From: Alteromonas mediterranea DE
GTDB taxonomy: Bacteria > Pseudomonadota > Gammaproteobacteria > Enterobacterales > Alteromonadaceae
Direction: 5' to 3'
DNA length: 64,000 nucleotides
Assembly (NCBI RefSeq): GCF_000020585.3
Contig: NC_011138.3
Coordinates: 37,501-101,500 of the forward strand
Of the stretch, positions 10,292-19,978 are shown piece by piece (position 1 is the stretch's first letter; each line of letters opens with the position of its first letter). Position numbers and translations under genes: made by a program. The notes beneath the pieces are model-generated. The model was given only the letters and a program-made list of their open reading frames with translations, did no database searches and was not told where the DNA came from.

Positions 10292-10804
10292 CTACCCTTC
10301 AGCTGTCGGCGTTTTCGTTGGTTTTGCTGTAGTGCCATTTACCGTTGCTGTAACCATTTGGCAAAAGGCAATAAAACCATCCGCGGTATTCTTTGACCAT
10401 ACCATGCGTACATTTCCTGGCAGCGCCTTTACCACCTCGCGAATGTCTTCAAGGCTAACATCTTCGTTAAGCAACGCCTTATTCAGCGACTCTTCTAGTG
10501 ACATACCCTTCTCACAGCACGCCATAATAATGGTCGAGAAGTTTTGCATTAGCGGGTGTAGCGCTTGGTACTGAACCTGATCGATAAGACGACTTTTATA
10601 GGCACTTTCAATACGTGATGTTAGGTTCTTTTCTAATGCATCTGTAACAAGAACCAAGTTGCGATAAACATAAGTCACCTTACTATTCGTTTGCTTATTC
10701 GAGTGGCGCAACAGCGCCAACTCTTTCTGTAAGTTCTGCGCTCGCAGCACAAAGTAAATTAAAAACAGGATGAGTAATCCAATAACACCAAATGCAACGA
10801 TCAT
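10292..10804 (-). CDS. Membrane-anchored protein of unknown function
   Basis: 170 residues with one N-terminal membrane segment (VAFGVIGLLILFLIYFVL, about residues 3-20), then a charged, probably coiled helical region and a soluble C-terminal part ending in a Thr/Lys/Pro-rich tail. I do not recognise a family. It begins 2 bp after the stop of the DUF885 gene on the same strand, so the two are probably co-transcribed. Confidence 0.7.
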   Translation of the reverse strand: MIVAFGVIGLLILFLIYFVLRAQNLQKELALLRHSNKQTNSKVTYVYRNLVLVTDALEKNLTSRIESAYKSRLIDQVQYQALHPLMQNFSTIIMACCEKGMSLEESLNKALLNEDVSLEDIREVVKALPGNVRMVWSKNTADGFIAFCQMVTATVNGTTAKPTKTPTAEG

Positions 10805-10806
10805 GT

Positions 10807-12558
10807 TTATTTAGCCTTTTGTTCTTCTATAAACGCATCGATATGTTGTTCTAAAATGAATAGTGGAACCGAGCCATTTTCTAAAACAGCGCGGTGGAAT
10901 TTGCGAACGTCGAAACGTTCTCCTAATTCACTTTCTGCTTTTTCTCGTAGCGCTTTAATTTTGATTTCGCCAATTTTGTAAGACAGCGCTTGCGCGGGCC
11001 ATGAAATATAGCGGTCAATTTCCGTATTCACGTTATGCTCAGAAAGGGCAGTATTTTCCATCATATAATTTACGGCTTGCTGGCGGCTCCAGCCCATAGT
11101 GTGCATGCCAGTATCAACAACTAAGCGGCATGCGCGCCACATTTCATAGCTTAAGCGGCCAAAGTTGTCGTAAGGCGTTTCATAAATACCGGCCTCAATA
11201 CCCAAAAACTCAGAGTACAGGCCCCAGCCTTCACCAAACGCTGAAATATAAGTATTACGACGTACCATTGGTAAGTCTTCAAGTTCTGCTGCCAGTGATA
11301 TCTGAAGGTGATGACCCGGCACGGCCTCATGTAATGTTAGCGCAGGTAGTGCATATAAAGGGCGCTTATCAAGGGCATAGGTATTTACCCAGTAATAGCC
11401 TGGTTGATCATCGCGGCTAGGGTGGATGTAACGGCCCGTGGTGTACTTAGGCGCAATGGCGTCAGGCACAGGAGCAACGCCGTAGGGCGTTCGCGGTAGA
11501 TATTCAAATAATGAAGGCAGCTTAGCGTCCATTTTCTTGGCAATAAACGACGCTTCTTTTAATAAGTCTTCTGCGCTGGTGGCGTAAAACTGAGGGTCTT
11601 TGCGCAAAAAAGTGATGAAGTCGTTAATCGTACCATCAAAGTCAAGTTCATCTACAATTTGTTGCATTTGCGCGCGGATGCGTTTGACTTCTGACAGCCC
11701 CAGGTCGTGGATTTCTTGGGGCGTCATATCAGTAGTCGTATAATGCTTTGCGCGATTGGCGTAATACGCTACGCCATCAGGCCAGTTATTGGCAGCAATA
11801 TCTTCACGAGCATTAGGAATATATTCATTCACCATAAAGTCGTAAAACGCCTGATATGCGGGAAGGACACTCGTGTTTATCGCTGCTTTGCCTTGTTCAA
11901 TTAATGCTGACTTTTGTTCGGCAGTAAAGTACTCAGGAAAGCGGGTAAACGGAGAATAAAAACCACTGTCTTCGGCATTTTCTACAATGTATGACGCCAC
12001 CGAATTTTCAAACCCTTCAAGCACCACTTTAGGCTGCGTATAGCCCTCTTTTAATGCCTGCTTCATATATGTTATCTGCTGATCAAAGTAGTCATGTAAA
12101 GCATTTAAGCGGCTAATGTAAGCTTGATAATCTTCCACGCGCTTAAATGTGGACACGTTCGGTAAAGATGCCATGGCACCGTGAAAACCGTATTCAGAGT
12201 TAATGGGCACTAAATGAGAGCGATAGGTGTATTCATCTACATAGTTAGCCAACCGGTATTGTTGCATCAGTAGTGCAATATACCCGTCGGTAGAAATGTC
12301 TTCTTTTTTGTACTGACTTAGTGCTTTTTGAAATGCACGCCATTGTTCGTTTTTGGCTTTTAATGCTTCAGGTGAAATATCAGGTAAAGCATGTGCTAGT
12401 GTGTTATCGCCTTGACGGGAAGCCAATAGGGGAGAAACGGAAAGCTCGTATTGCCAAATGTCATCAAGCAGTTGATACAAGCTTTCATCATTAAGGACTT
12501 TTGCCGGTGAACTAGCACTGCAAATTAGTAGTAATGCTGCTAATAGATAGCGATACAT
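10807..12558 (-). CDS. DUF885 family putative zinc-dependent peptidase, exported
   Basis: 583 residues with a signal peptide (LLAALLLICSASSPAKV). The hallmark HEAVPGHHLQ lies near residue 412 and supplies a zinc-ligand-like HExxxxHH arrangement, with a downstream Glu-rich helix (ISAFGEGWGLYSEFLG) typical of the family. DUF885 proteins are thought to be M3-like metallopeptidases, but substrates are not established. Probably periplasmic. It is followed at 2 bp by a small membrane protein gene. Confidence 0.85.
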   Translation of the reverse strand: MYRYLLAALLLICSASSPAKVLNDESLYQLLDDIWQYELSVSPLLASRQGDNTLAHALPDISPEALKAKNEQWRAFQKALSQYKKEDISTDGYIALLMQQYRLANYVDEYTYRSHLVPINSEYGFHGAMASLPNVSTFKRVEDYQAYISRLNALHDYFDQQITYMKQALKEGYTQPKVVLEGFENSVASYIVENAEDSGFYSPFTRFPEYFTAEQKSALIEQGKAAINTSVLPAYQAFYDFMVNEYIPNAREDIAANNWPDGVAYYANRAKHYTTTDMTPQEIHDLGLSEVKRIRAQMQQIVDELDFDGTINDFITFLRKDPQFYATSAEDLLKEASFIAKKMDAKLPSLFEYLPRTPYGVAPVPDAIAPKYTTGRYIHPSRDDQPGYYWVNTYALDKRPLYALPALTLHEAVPGHHLQISLAAELEDLPMVRRNTYISAFGEGWGLYSEFLGIEAGIYETPYDNFGRLSYEMWRACRLVVDTGMHTMGWSRQQAVNYMMENTALSEHNVNTEIDRYISWPAQALSYKIGEIKIKALREKAESELGERFDVRKFHRAVLENGSVPLFILEQHIDAFIEEQKAK

Positions 12559-12597
12559 AAGGGTCTCCGGTAACCTTTACCGGATAGACTCCAGCGG

Positions 12598-12933
12598 CTA
12601 CTCTTTCGTTGGTGTATATATTGGGCTAGGGAAAGCCGTTACTTTATCAGATTTATTCTCCAATTTAGTAATTTTGGCCGTTCCTTTTTTATTTACGGCG
12701 TCAATGCGTAAAACGTTGTGCATAGGAACGTAAGTTTTTGTTACTTCTGAAAATTCATTTTTTAGTCTTTCATGACTGGGATCGACAACAACACTCGTGT
12801 GGGTATCCCACACAAAGTCGCCTATCTCGATAAAGCCAAATAAAGCACCTTGTATAAGGGTTTTTACATATAACTCGTAATGCTCTCCATTGCTGATGAA
12901 CTTTACGCGATAAAGAATATCGTCTTTCGACAT
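12598..12933 (-). CDS. DUF1820 family protein
   Basis: 111-residue cytoplasmic protein with the start MSKDDILYRVKFISNGEHYELYVK, matching DUF1820, a small conserved gammaproteobacterial family of unknown role. The C-terminal third is Lys/Pro/Thr-rich and probably disordered. It lies 39 bp upstream of the DUF885 gene on the same strand and diverges from the M28 peptidase gene. Confidence 0.8.
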   Translation of the reverse strand: MSKDDILYRVKFISNGEHYELYVKTLIQGALFGFIEIGDFVWDTHTSVVVDPSHERLKNEFSEVTKTYVPMHNVLRIDAVNKKGTAKITKLENKSDKVTAFPSPIYTPTKE

Positions 12934-13121
12934 GGATGCTGCTCTTCACTAAAAAATAAAAATACTCCCGGAATCTGATCCGGCGTTTGGCTAACAATTT
13001 TACCTTGCTCCTAAAATGCGAGCAACGGTAGGAAACGCATGGTAAACGTAAGGAGTTTAATGGTATTACGCCCAGTATCTGCGTTACCATTGTACCCACT
13101 TAGTTATACGGTGAAATTAAA

Positions 13122-14759
13122 ATGATAAAAAAACTCCTTATAGGTAGTGCAATGACGGCAATGACATTTGCTGCAACCGCACATAACCACGCATCGACAG
13201 ATAATGCTTTCAACCCTGATACACAGCGAATTAAGTCTCACCTGTTTTTTCTAGCAGATGACTTGCTTGAAGGTCGTGACACTGGCTCTCGAGGCCATGA
13301 AATTGCGGCCCTTTACATCGCTACTGAGTTTGCAAAGTACGGTTTAACCCCAGCGGGCACCGACGGCTATATGCAGAACGTAACGTTTCGCAAAGCCAAC
13401 CTGGTACAAGAATCGCCAAGCTTTTCCTTCACACAAAACGGTGAAACGGTAAACTTTGATTACCCGAAAGAATACTTAGCTGGCCCGAGCTTGCTTAACA
13501 CTGATGCCAGTGTAAAAGGCGAAATGGTATTTGTAGGTTACGGTATTGTGGCAGATGAATTATCGCACAACGATTACAAAGACCTTGATGTAGAAGGCAA
13601 AATTGTCGTTGCGCTTGCGGGTAAGCCAAGTGACTTCCCCTCAGAGGAAGGGGCACATTTTGCGTCGGGTTATCAAAAGCAGAAATACGCTGTAGATAAT
13701 GGCGCTATTGGCATGATTACCATTACTACGCCTAAAAACGAGAAAGTACGCCCTTATCAAAGCCGTTTGAACTACATTCATACGCCGCGCATGGCGTGGT
13801 TAGATGACAGCGGTCAACCTGCGAACAGCTTTTCTCAGCTTAAAGGCGGCGCTTATATGAGCGAAGGGGCTGCACGTAAGCTGTTCAAAGGTGCAGAGAA
13901 AAGCCTTGATGACGTATACGCACAGCTTGAAGCTGACAAAGTACCACAAGGTTTTGCGCTAAATGGCGTGGTAGATATCAGCAAGAAGAGCGTTCACGAC
14001 ACCATCACAAGCCCGAACGTTGTGGGTGTACTAGAAGGTTCAGACCCAGAGCTTAAAGATGAGTACGTGGTTTTCTCTGCGCACTCTGATCACATTGGTT
14101 TTGCCAAAACCGTGAAAAAGGACAACATCAACAATGGCGCAATGGACAACGCGTCTGGCACGTCGGTAATGTTGGAAACCGCACGCTTGTTTAGCGAAAT
14201 GAAAGAAAAGCCAAAGCGCTCAATTCTTTTCGTGTCGGTAACCGGTGAAGAGAAAGGCCTGTTAGGTGCAGACTATTTCGCCCGTAACCCAACCGTACCT
14301 GTTACTTCAATGGTGGCGAACGTAAACTTAGATATGCCAATTCTGACCTACGAGTTTGCTGACGTTATTGCCTTTGGCGCGAACCACAGTGATTTGCAAG
14401 ACTCTGTGGAAAAAGCGGCGGCGAATGCAGATATCGAGCTAAGCCCAGATCCGTGGCCAGAGCAGGCACTTTTCACACGCTCAGATCACTACGCGTTTGT
14501 GAAACAGGGTGTACCTTCAGTATTTATGGTGCCAGGTCTTAAATCAAAAGATCCTAACGTAGATGGCAGCAAGGTGTTCGGCCAGTTCTTATCTACGCAC
14601 TACCACAAGCCTAGCGATGATATTAATCAGCCATTTAACTGGAATGCGGCAGAAACCTTCACAAAGGTTAATGCACAAATTGGTTGGACATTAGCAAACC
14701 AGAAGAACAAGCCTCAATGGAACAGCGGCGACTTCTTTGGGAATACGTTTAGTAAGTAG
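13122..14759 (+). CDS. M28 family zinc aminopeptidase, exported
   Basis: 545 residues. Signal peptide at 1-20 (MTAMTFAATAH), a PA-domain-like insert at about 130-260, and the M28 catalytic core. Metal ligands and the catalytic acid are visible: AHSDHIGF (His near 320), GAMDNASG (Asp near 345), TGEEKGLLG (Glu-Glu near 375), NVNLDMP (Asp near 403) and STHYHKPSDD (His near 490). It likely hydrolyses peptides in the periplasm or outside the cell, releasing N-terminal residues. A single gene with its own terminator. Confidence 0.92.
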   Translation: MIKKLLIGSAMTAMTFAATAHNHASTDNAFNPDTQRIKSHLFFLADDLLEGRDTGSRGHEIAALYIATEFAKYGLTPAGTDGYMQNVTFRKANLVQESPSFSFTQNGETVNFDYPKEYLAGPSLLNTDASVKGEMVFVGYGIVADELSHNDYKDLDVEGKIVVALAGKPSDFPSEEGAHFASGYQKQKYAVDNGAIGMITITTPKNEKVRPYQSRLNYIHTPRMAWLDDSGQPANSFSQLKGGAYMSEGAARKLFKGAEKSLDDVYAQLEADKVPQGFALNGVVDISKKSVHDTITSPNVVGVLEGSDPELKDEYVVFSAHSDHIGFAKTVKKDNINNGAMDNASGTSVMLETARLFSEMKEKPKRSILFVSVTGEEKGLLGADYFARNPTVPVTSMVANVNLDMPILTYEFADVIAFGANHSDLQDSVEKAAANADIELSPDPWPEQALFTRSDHYAFVKQGVPSVFMVPGLKSKDPNVDGSKVFGQFLSTHYHKPSDDINQPFNWNAAETFTKVNAQIGWTLANQKNKPQWNSGDFFGNTFSK

Positions 14760-14783
14760 TGATTACTTAGGTTAAATTAGGAA

Positions 14784-14808
14784 AGCAGCATTTTTGTGCT
14801 GCTTTTTT
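14784..14808 (+). terminator. Intrinsic terminator after the M28 peptidase gene
   Basis: AGCAGCA / TGCTGCT stem with a six-base loop and a T run, 24 bp after the stop codon. Confidence 0.85.
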
Positions 14809-15048
14809 CCTCTCAAGCAGATATTACAGTCGTAGCGAGCTCGTTTATGCGTTGGCGATGACTGATCTATCGCTGGCATTAACCTTTCAAAGCCCAACAG
14901 AAAGTGCTACTTTTTCGCGCTGAAACTGACTTCAGTAAAAATAGTCAAAATATAAACTGACGGAACTTTCCATATCGGCTTGGCGCTTTTCTAAAGATCA
15001 CTTATGAACACAAAGAAATAACGCATAGCAATACTTAAGGGTTAAATC

Positions 15049-15816
15049 ATGAAGAATACGCTTTCTGTCATTGTGATCACAAAGAATGAAGAAGATCGAA
15101 TATCACGTTGTTTAAGCTCAGTAACACACATTGCTGATGAAATAATTGTCTTTGATAGCGGTAGCACCGACAAGACCGTTGAAATAGCTAAACAATTCAC
15201 TGATAAGTTGTTTGTTACCGATTGGCAAGGCTATGGAATCCAAAAGCAAAGAGCGTTGGATAAGGCAGCGTGCGATTGGGTTTTATCAATCGATGCAGAT
15301 GAGGAAGTAGATTCAAAACTTGCTCAAGAAATAACAAGCCTTTTAAATCAAGACGTTATTGAACATAATGCCTATAAGGTGAGGTGGAAAAACATCATCT
15401 TCGGTAAACCCACCCGATTTGGTAGAACTGCGAGAGCGTGTACTCGGTTGTTCAGAAGGCATGGCTCTAGATTTGATGGGGCTATTGTTCATGAAAAGGT
15501 ACTTTTCGAAGGTGAGACTGGCGTAATTAAAAAGGGCTTCTTAAATCATTACTCTATCCGAGATTTTGAGCACCTGCTGTATAAAAATAGACTCTACGCA
15601 GTATTGATGGCTGAAAAGAAATTCGCCAAAGGCAAAAAGAGTTATGGAATACCGCTTGCGGTTCTTAGAGGGCTAATCACTTTCATACAAATATATGTAT
15701 TCAGGCTTGGCTTTTTAGATGGTGGCAGAGGGCTTTTGTACGCCGTTATTTATGCACAGTATACTTTTAATAAGTATGCAGGCTTGTGGTCTCTCGAGCA
15801 ACAGAGTAAACAATAA
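15049..15816 (+). CDS. Glycosyltransferase family 2, WaaE/KdtX-like LPS core enzyme
   Basis: 255 residues. The GT-A fold begins at once (LSVIVITKNEEDRISRCL) with the nucleotide-sugar Asp in IVFDSGSTD and a DxD-like SIDADEEVD near residue 84. The pattern DWQGYGIQKQRALDKA is typical of WaaE/KdtX glycosyltransferases that add a hexose to the inner LPS core. The C terminus (VLRGLITFIQIYVFRLGFLDGG) looks membrane-associated. Nearby kdkA and a GT9 gene support an LPS-core role. The exact sugar transferred is unknown. Confidence 0.85.
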   Translation: MKNTLSVIVITKNEEDRISRCLSSVTHIADEIIVFDSGSTDKTVEIAKQFTDKLFVTDWQGYGIQKQRALDKAACDWVLSIDADEEVDSKLAQEITSLLNQDVIEHNAYKVRWKNIIFGKPTRFGRTARACTRLFRRHGSRFDGAIVHEKVLFEGETGVIKKGFLNHYSIRDFEHLLYKNRLYAVLMAEKKFAKGKKSYGIPLAVLRGLITFIQIYVFRLGFLDGGRGLLYAVIYAQYTFNKYAGLWSLEQQSKQ

Positions 15817-15876
15817 CTACTAGAAGTAACCACGCTAGATGCTAAAGCAGTTACCAAAAGTTGACTGCAACAAGAA

Positions 15877-15898
15877 AAAGGCACTTACATGCGCCTTT
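15877..15898. terminator. Convergent bidirectional terminator
   Basis: AAAGGCAC / GCGCCTTT stem around a TTACAT loop lies between the convergent glycosyltransferase and slmA genes. On the minus strand the stem is followed by a T run (complement of 15872-15879), so it should terminate slmA best. Confidence 0.65.
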
Positions 15899-15927
15899 CA
15901 TTTTAGTAGCTCTTGTGTTTGTTTTAC

Positions 15928-16515
15928 TTAAACAAACATCTGCTTAAACGCAGCCCATTGTTCGTTGAACTGTTCAGTAGGCTTACGAGTAAAGCCACTG
16001 CGAATAAAGCCATTAATGCGACCGTCAGTGTAGCAAATCATCATATTAGCAATAATTGCTTCATCTGCTGAAAGGGTTTTCCCTTCGCGCAGTTTGCGCT
16101 CTCTTAACACCTGTTTAAGCTGGGTTTCTAAACGCTCAAACAGTTTTGCAATGCGTGCACGTAATCGGTCTTGCTCACCCATTAGCGCATCACCATTTAA
16201 TATGCGGGTTATGCCTGGGTTCTTTTCCGCAAAGCCTAAAATTAGGTGCAGTATAAGCTGGCAGCGTGTTAGTGAATCTTTTTCTTCATTCACTATTTTA
16301 TTAATACGCGTGAAAAGCGTTTCTTCGATGAACTCGATAAGCCCTTCAAACATTCGCGCCTTACTGGGAAAATGGCGATAAAGCGCAGCTTCAGACACGC
16401 CAACTTTTTCCGCTAATTTAGCCGTAGTGATACGTTGACCTGGGCTGGTTTCTAACATTCCAGCAAGTGCTTGCAGAATTTGCGCTCTGCGATTGGTTTT
16501 TTTGACAGCAGGCAT
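15928..16515 (-). CDS. slmA: Nucleoid occlusion factor SlmA (TetR family)
   Basis: 195 residues, the usual SlmA length. The N-terminal TetR-type helix-turn-helix is clear ([22 protein letters not shown], about 28-50), and the rest matches SlmA ([39 protein letters not shown]). DNA-bound SlmA blocks FtsZ ring assembly over the nucleoid. It lies next to coaBC as in many gammaproteobacteria, but without the dut gene that separates them in E. coli. Confidence 0.95.
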   Translation of the reverse strand: MPAVKKTNRRAQILQALAGMLETSPGQRITTAKLAEKVGVSEAALYRHFPSKARMFEGLIEFIEETLFTRINKIVNEEKDSLTRCQLILHLILGFAEKNPGITRILNGDALMGEQDRLRARIAKLFERLETQLKQVLRERKLREGKTLSADEAIIANMMICYTDGRINGFIRSGFTRKPTEQFNEQWAAFKQMFV

Positions 16516-16636
16516 GACGAAAGTATTTCCTCCGCTACCGAGTTAACGCAACTCGGGCTCCATGTTAAGTTGGCTTACGCCAAAGCGTTTATATTTATCG
16601 TTGTTATTATCGACACTTAATAAGCATCTGTTAGTT

Positions 16637-17860
16637 TTAATTGTTTAAAGCGAAACGTTCTGCAATAAGAGCGAGCAGTTGACCCGCTAGCTCATCTTTA
16701 CTGGTAGCTGGCAAGCGTTTGTCACCATCTTGCCAAATAACATGTAAGGCGTTTTTATCGCTGTTAAACCCAAGACCTTCTGTGGTGATGTCGTTAGCGG
16801 CAATCATATCTAATTTCTTTTTAGCGAGTTTTGAGCGCGCGTAATTTTCCACATTTTGGCTTTCCGCTGCAAAGCCAACGCAAAATGGTCTGTCTTGTCT
16901 GTTGGATATCGTTGCTAGAATATCAGGGTTTTTAACAAAAGTAAGTGTTAACTCATCACCTGTTTTCTTAATTTTGTTGTCAGCAATGCTCACAGCTTTG
17001 TAATCGGCAACCGCTGCAGTGCTGATAAAAATATCTGTAGCAGGTGCTAGCTTTTCACAGGCATTGAGCATCTCGTCGGCTGTGGTTACATTAACACGAG
17101 CGCAGCTGTAAGGTGTATCAAGTGTCACTGGCCCTGCCACTAAAGTCACCTTCGCCCCCGCCAACGCGGCCGCTTGCGCAATCGCAAACCCCATTTTGCC
17201 CGAACTGTGGTTTGAAATATAACGTACAGGGTCTAAGGGTTCTCTTGTTGGCCCTGCGGTAATAGTAAGGTTTTTGCCAACAAGAGAGTTTAGCGTGTGA
17301 GAGGTTGACGGTGAGCTTTTGCTATCACTGTTCAATATTTCTGCAATATCGACGGGTTCTACCATTCGCCCAGAACCCACATCTCCGCATGCCTGCTCAC
17401 CACTCGCTGGGCCTATAAATGTAACGCCGTCGGTTTTCAGCGTATCAATATTGCGCTGCGTAGCCACAGCTTTCCACATTTGCTGGTTCATAGCCGGCGC
17501 AATATACAGCTTGGCTGTTGTTGCTAGATACAAAGTAGTAAGCAAATCATCTGCCATGCCGTGGGCTAGCTTAGCCAGTGTATTGGCGGTAGCTGGCGCG
17601 ATAAGCAGTATGTCGGCCCACTTGGCTAATTCGATATGCCCCATGGCCGCCTCTGCAGCCGGGTCTAAAAGGTGCTGGTGAACAGGGTTGCCCGACACGG
17701 CCTGTAGTGAAAGGGGGCTGACAAACTCTGCCGCAGAATTGGTAATCACTACGCGTACATTTGCACCAAGTGCAGTAAGCTTTCGCACCAAGTCGGGGGC
17801 TTTGTAAGCAGCAATGCCGCCTGTAACGCCTAGCAAAATGTTTTTATTAGCAATAGACAT
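16637..17860 (-). CDS. coaBC: Bifunctional phosphopantothenoylcysteine decarboxylase / phosphopantothenate-cysteine ligase
   Basis: 407 residues. The N-terminal CoaC flavoprotein half shows GVTGGIAAYKAPDLVRKL, the PAMNQQMW motif and the GDVGSGRM substrate-clamp region. The C-terminal CoaB half begins near KNLTITAGPTREPLDPVRYISN and includes a KKxKK-like SKLAKKKLDMIAAND. It performs two successive steps of coenzyme A synthesis using CTP. Transcribed with slmA on the minus strand and divergent from radC. Confidence 0.96.
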   Translation of the reverse strand: MSIANKNILLGVTGGIAAYKAPDLVRKLTALGANVRVVITNSAAEFVSPLSLQAVSGNPVHQHLLDPAAEAAMGHIELAKWADILLIAPATANTLAKLAHGMADDLLTTLYLATTAKLYIAPAMNQQMWKAVATQRNIDTLKTDGVTFIGPASGEQACGDVGSGRMVEPVDIAEILNSDSKSSPSTSHTLNSLVGKNLTITAGPTREPLDPVRYISNHSSGKMGFAIAQAAALAGAKVTLVAGPVTLDTPYSCARVNVTTADEMLNACEKLAPATDIFISTAAVADYKAVSIADNKIKKTGDELTLTFVKNPDILATISNRQDRPFCVGFAAESQNVENYARSKLAKKKLDMIAANDITTEGLGFNSDKNALHVIWQDGDKRLPATSKDELAGQLLALIAERFALNN

Positions 17861-18065
17861 AAAAGAATACTAAATCTAGAAATTACCCATAGCCTACCAT
17901 GGGGATAAAAAATCGGATAGCTGAACAAAAGTAGATCCTTCTTTCATGCACGGTATTTATACATCGCTTATTTACCGCAAAGAACAAACTGGCCTTTTAT
18001 TCAGTCGTCAGCGTGGCGAGATTCAATTATAACCACAGTTTTACTGAGCTGGTGGACCGTCAAAT

Positions 18066-18743
18066 ATGTCGATAAAAGTATGGCCAAAAAGTGAAAGGCC
18101 AAGAGAAAAGCTATTGCAGTATGGTGCAGAGAACTTAAGTGATGCTGAGCTTATTGCCGTGTTATTGGGTAAAGGAGTTAAAGGAAAAAACGCAGTATCT
18201 GTAGCACATGAATTACTCAATGAATTAGGGTGCTTGCGCGGTGTGGTAACGGCAACGAAAGACGAGTTTGCTAAAGTAACAGGCATTGGCCCGTGTAAAT
18301 ATGCCCAGTTTCAAGCTGGCTTTGAAATATTTAAGCGCAATTTAGAAATTAAGCTTCAGCGGGAAGACGTGTTTAATAATGTGGATGATACTAAGCGCTA
18401 CTTACAAGCCAAATTAAGAGACTGCCAGCGGGAAAAATTCGCGCTTTTAATGCTAGATAGTCAGCATCAACTCATCGCATTTCGCACTATGTTCAACGGA
18501 ACGATCAATAGCGCGGCGGTATATCCCAGAGAATTGATCAAACAAGTAATGATCGACAATGCAGCCGCGATCATTTTAGTCCATAATCATCCCTCAGGCG
18601 TAGCAGAACCAAGCCATGCGGATATTCGTCTAACAACAGAGATCAAAAGTGCAATGGCATCGATCGATGTGCCTGTTCTCGATCATTTTGTGGTTGGAGA
18701 CAAAGAAACTATTTCATTCGCACAGCGAGGCTTGCTAACATAA
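18066..18743 (+). CDS. radC: RadC family JAB/MPN-domain protein
   Basis: 225 residues. An N-terminal helix-hairpin-helix-like UPF0758 region is followed by a JAMM metal motif, LVHNHPSGVAEPSHADIRLT, near residues 170-190, with the upstream Glu in PRELIKQ. The biochemical role remains unsettled despite the name. The position beside coaBC and ahead of rpmB is conserved in gammaproteobacteria, although here a yjb-type operon lies between radC and rpmB. Confidence 0.95.
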   Translation: MSIKVWPKSERPREKLLQYGAENLSDAELIAVLLGKGVKGKNAVSVAHELLNELGCLRGVVTATKDEFAKVTGIGPCKYAQFQAGFEIFKRNLEIKLQREDVFNNVDDTKRYLQAKLRDCQREKFALLMLDSQHQLIAFRTMFNGTINSAAVYPRELIKQVMIDNAAAIILVHNHPSGVAEPSHADIRLTTEIKSAMASIDVPVLDHFVVGDKETISFAQRGLLT

Positions 18744-18835
18744 GAAATCTAAGTCATTTATCGATTACAATCTAGTCAAATGGTTGAAAATGATTTAGTA
18801 TAGGATTTAGTGGGTAATTTTATTAAAGGACTGTT

Positions 18836-19195
18836 ATGAAGAAGTCAATTATTGCATTGTTTGCAGCTGCCACTATGGCAGCAGGTGTTAACGCACAAGA
18901 TGGCGAAGGTGGTGCTGGTGCAGGTGGTGCGGGCGCAGTAAGCGGTGGACTAATCGCTACTGGTGTTGTTGCTGCTGGTATTATCGCTGGTGTTGCTAAC
19001 AATAACTCGGCAGACGCGCCAGGAAATGGTGGTACTACTCCAGGTCAACCTACTTGTGAAGGCGACGATCCACTAGTAGACGGCGTATGTGTTGGTACAA
19101 CTAATACTGTTACCGTAACTACTTCTGGTACAAGCACTGTAACTAAAACAATTACTGTGCCTGTTACATTTACTTACGCGCCGACCGTACAGTAA
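18836..19195 (+). CDS. yjbE: YjbE-like small secreted protein
   Basis: 119 residues with a signal peptide (MKKSIIALFAAATMAAGVNA), a Gly/Ala-rich hydrophobic segment (GAVSGGLIATGVVAAGIIAGV) and a Thr-rich tail. This composition and the position ahead of yjbF, yjbG and yjbH match YjbE of the E. coli yjbEFGH exopolysaccharide operon. Its role is not known; an extracellular-matrix role is inferred. A hairpin with a T run directly after the stop would let this small gene be transcribed in excess of the genes that follow. Confidence 0.75.
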   Translation: MKKSIIALFAAATMAAGVNAQDGEGGAGAGGAGAVSGGLIATGVVAAGIIAGVANNNSADAPGNGGTTPGQPTCEGDDPLVDGVCVGTTNTVTVTTSGTSTVTKTITVPVTFTYAPTVQ

Positions 19196-19211
19196 ATTTA
19201 AGAGTATTCGA

Positions 19212-19238
19212 AAAAGCCGCTTTTATTAGCGGCTTTTT
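19212..19238 (+). terminator. Terminator/attenuator between yjbE-like and yjbF-like genes
   Basis: AAAAGCCGC / GCGGCTTTT stem with an eight-base loop and a T run inside what looks like one operon. Partial termination here would set the yjbE to yjbFGH ratio. Confidence 0.8.
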
Positions 19239-19288
19239 TTATTTGTATCGCAAAATAATTTGTTTTTAGTTTTAGTCGGCGTACCTTA

Positions 19289-19978
19289 ATGAAACTACAC
19301 ATTCTATCGGCCATTCTAGGCTTTATTTGCCTTTCTCTTTCTGGGTGTTCCACTACAACACTCGCCTATTACAATACGCTCAAACTCGCTTTAAAAGACA
19401 GAACCGTTACTTATACTGTTGAAGAAATTGCTGCCAGTAAAGCCGATCTTATGCAGATAAAAGCCGGTGAGCGCGACGGAGCCTCTTTAGCTTTGGCGTA
19501 CATCGACGGCGACAAATACAAATGGGTATCAGGTGATAAAGTTATCTTCACAATGCACCACGGTATCATCGTTAAAACAGAAGGCTTAGACAACGACATC
19601 TACTACACCGGCAACTTACAGCACAATCCACTGGCAACGAATAATGTTTTGCCATTTAACTGGAAGCGCAAGGTCGATATCGCAACTATCGGTTATGGCA
19701 TACCTGTAGACTCGTCATGGCGAATTGAGGGTGAGGAAACTCGCGAATACCTTGGGTACTCTGTGCCTGTAATTAAGGTTGTTGAGCGCGTATCATTTTC
19801 AGAATACACCCCTTTTATCGACGTGGGGCTATCGTGGGAAAATACCTACTTTTTGCATAAGTACTCCAAAGAGTTGTTGGCCTCTAAGCAGCAATTTAGT
19901 CCAGAGGGAAACGTATACGATATGGTCTACCTAAGTCGAATTGTGCGTGAAATGAACAAGCAAGGAGCGACGCAATAA
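19289..19978 (+). CDS. yjbF: YjbF-like (GfcB family) outer-membrane lipoprotein
   Basis: 229 residues with a lipoprotein signal ending LSLSGC (Cys20). The body matches the YjbF/GfcB family found in exopolysaccharide and group 4 capsule operons. The stop overlaps the next start by one base (TAATG), so translation is coupled to the yjbG-like gene. Function in export is inferred from context. Confidence 0.82.
   Translation: MKLHILSAILGFICLSLSGCSTTTLAYYNTLKLALKDRTVTYTVEEIAASKADLMQIKAGERDGASLALAYIDGDKYKWVSGDKVIFTMHHGIIVKTEGLDNDIYYTGNLQHNPLATNNVLPFNWKRKVDIATIGYGIPVDSSWRIEGEETREYLGYSVPVIKVVERVSFSEYTPFIDVGLSWENTYFLHKYSKELLASKQQFSPEGNVYDMVYLSRIVREMNKQGATQ

Noticed and set aside
12770..13099. Minus-strand frame overlapping the DUF1820 gene
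   Set aside because: Out-of-frame overlap with a recognised family; its sequence is Arg/Cys/Ser-rich nonsense typical of shadow frames.
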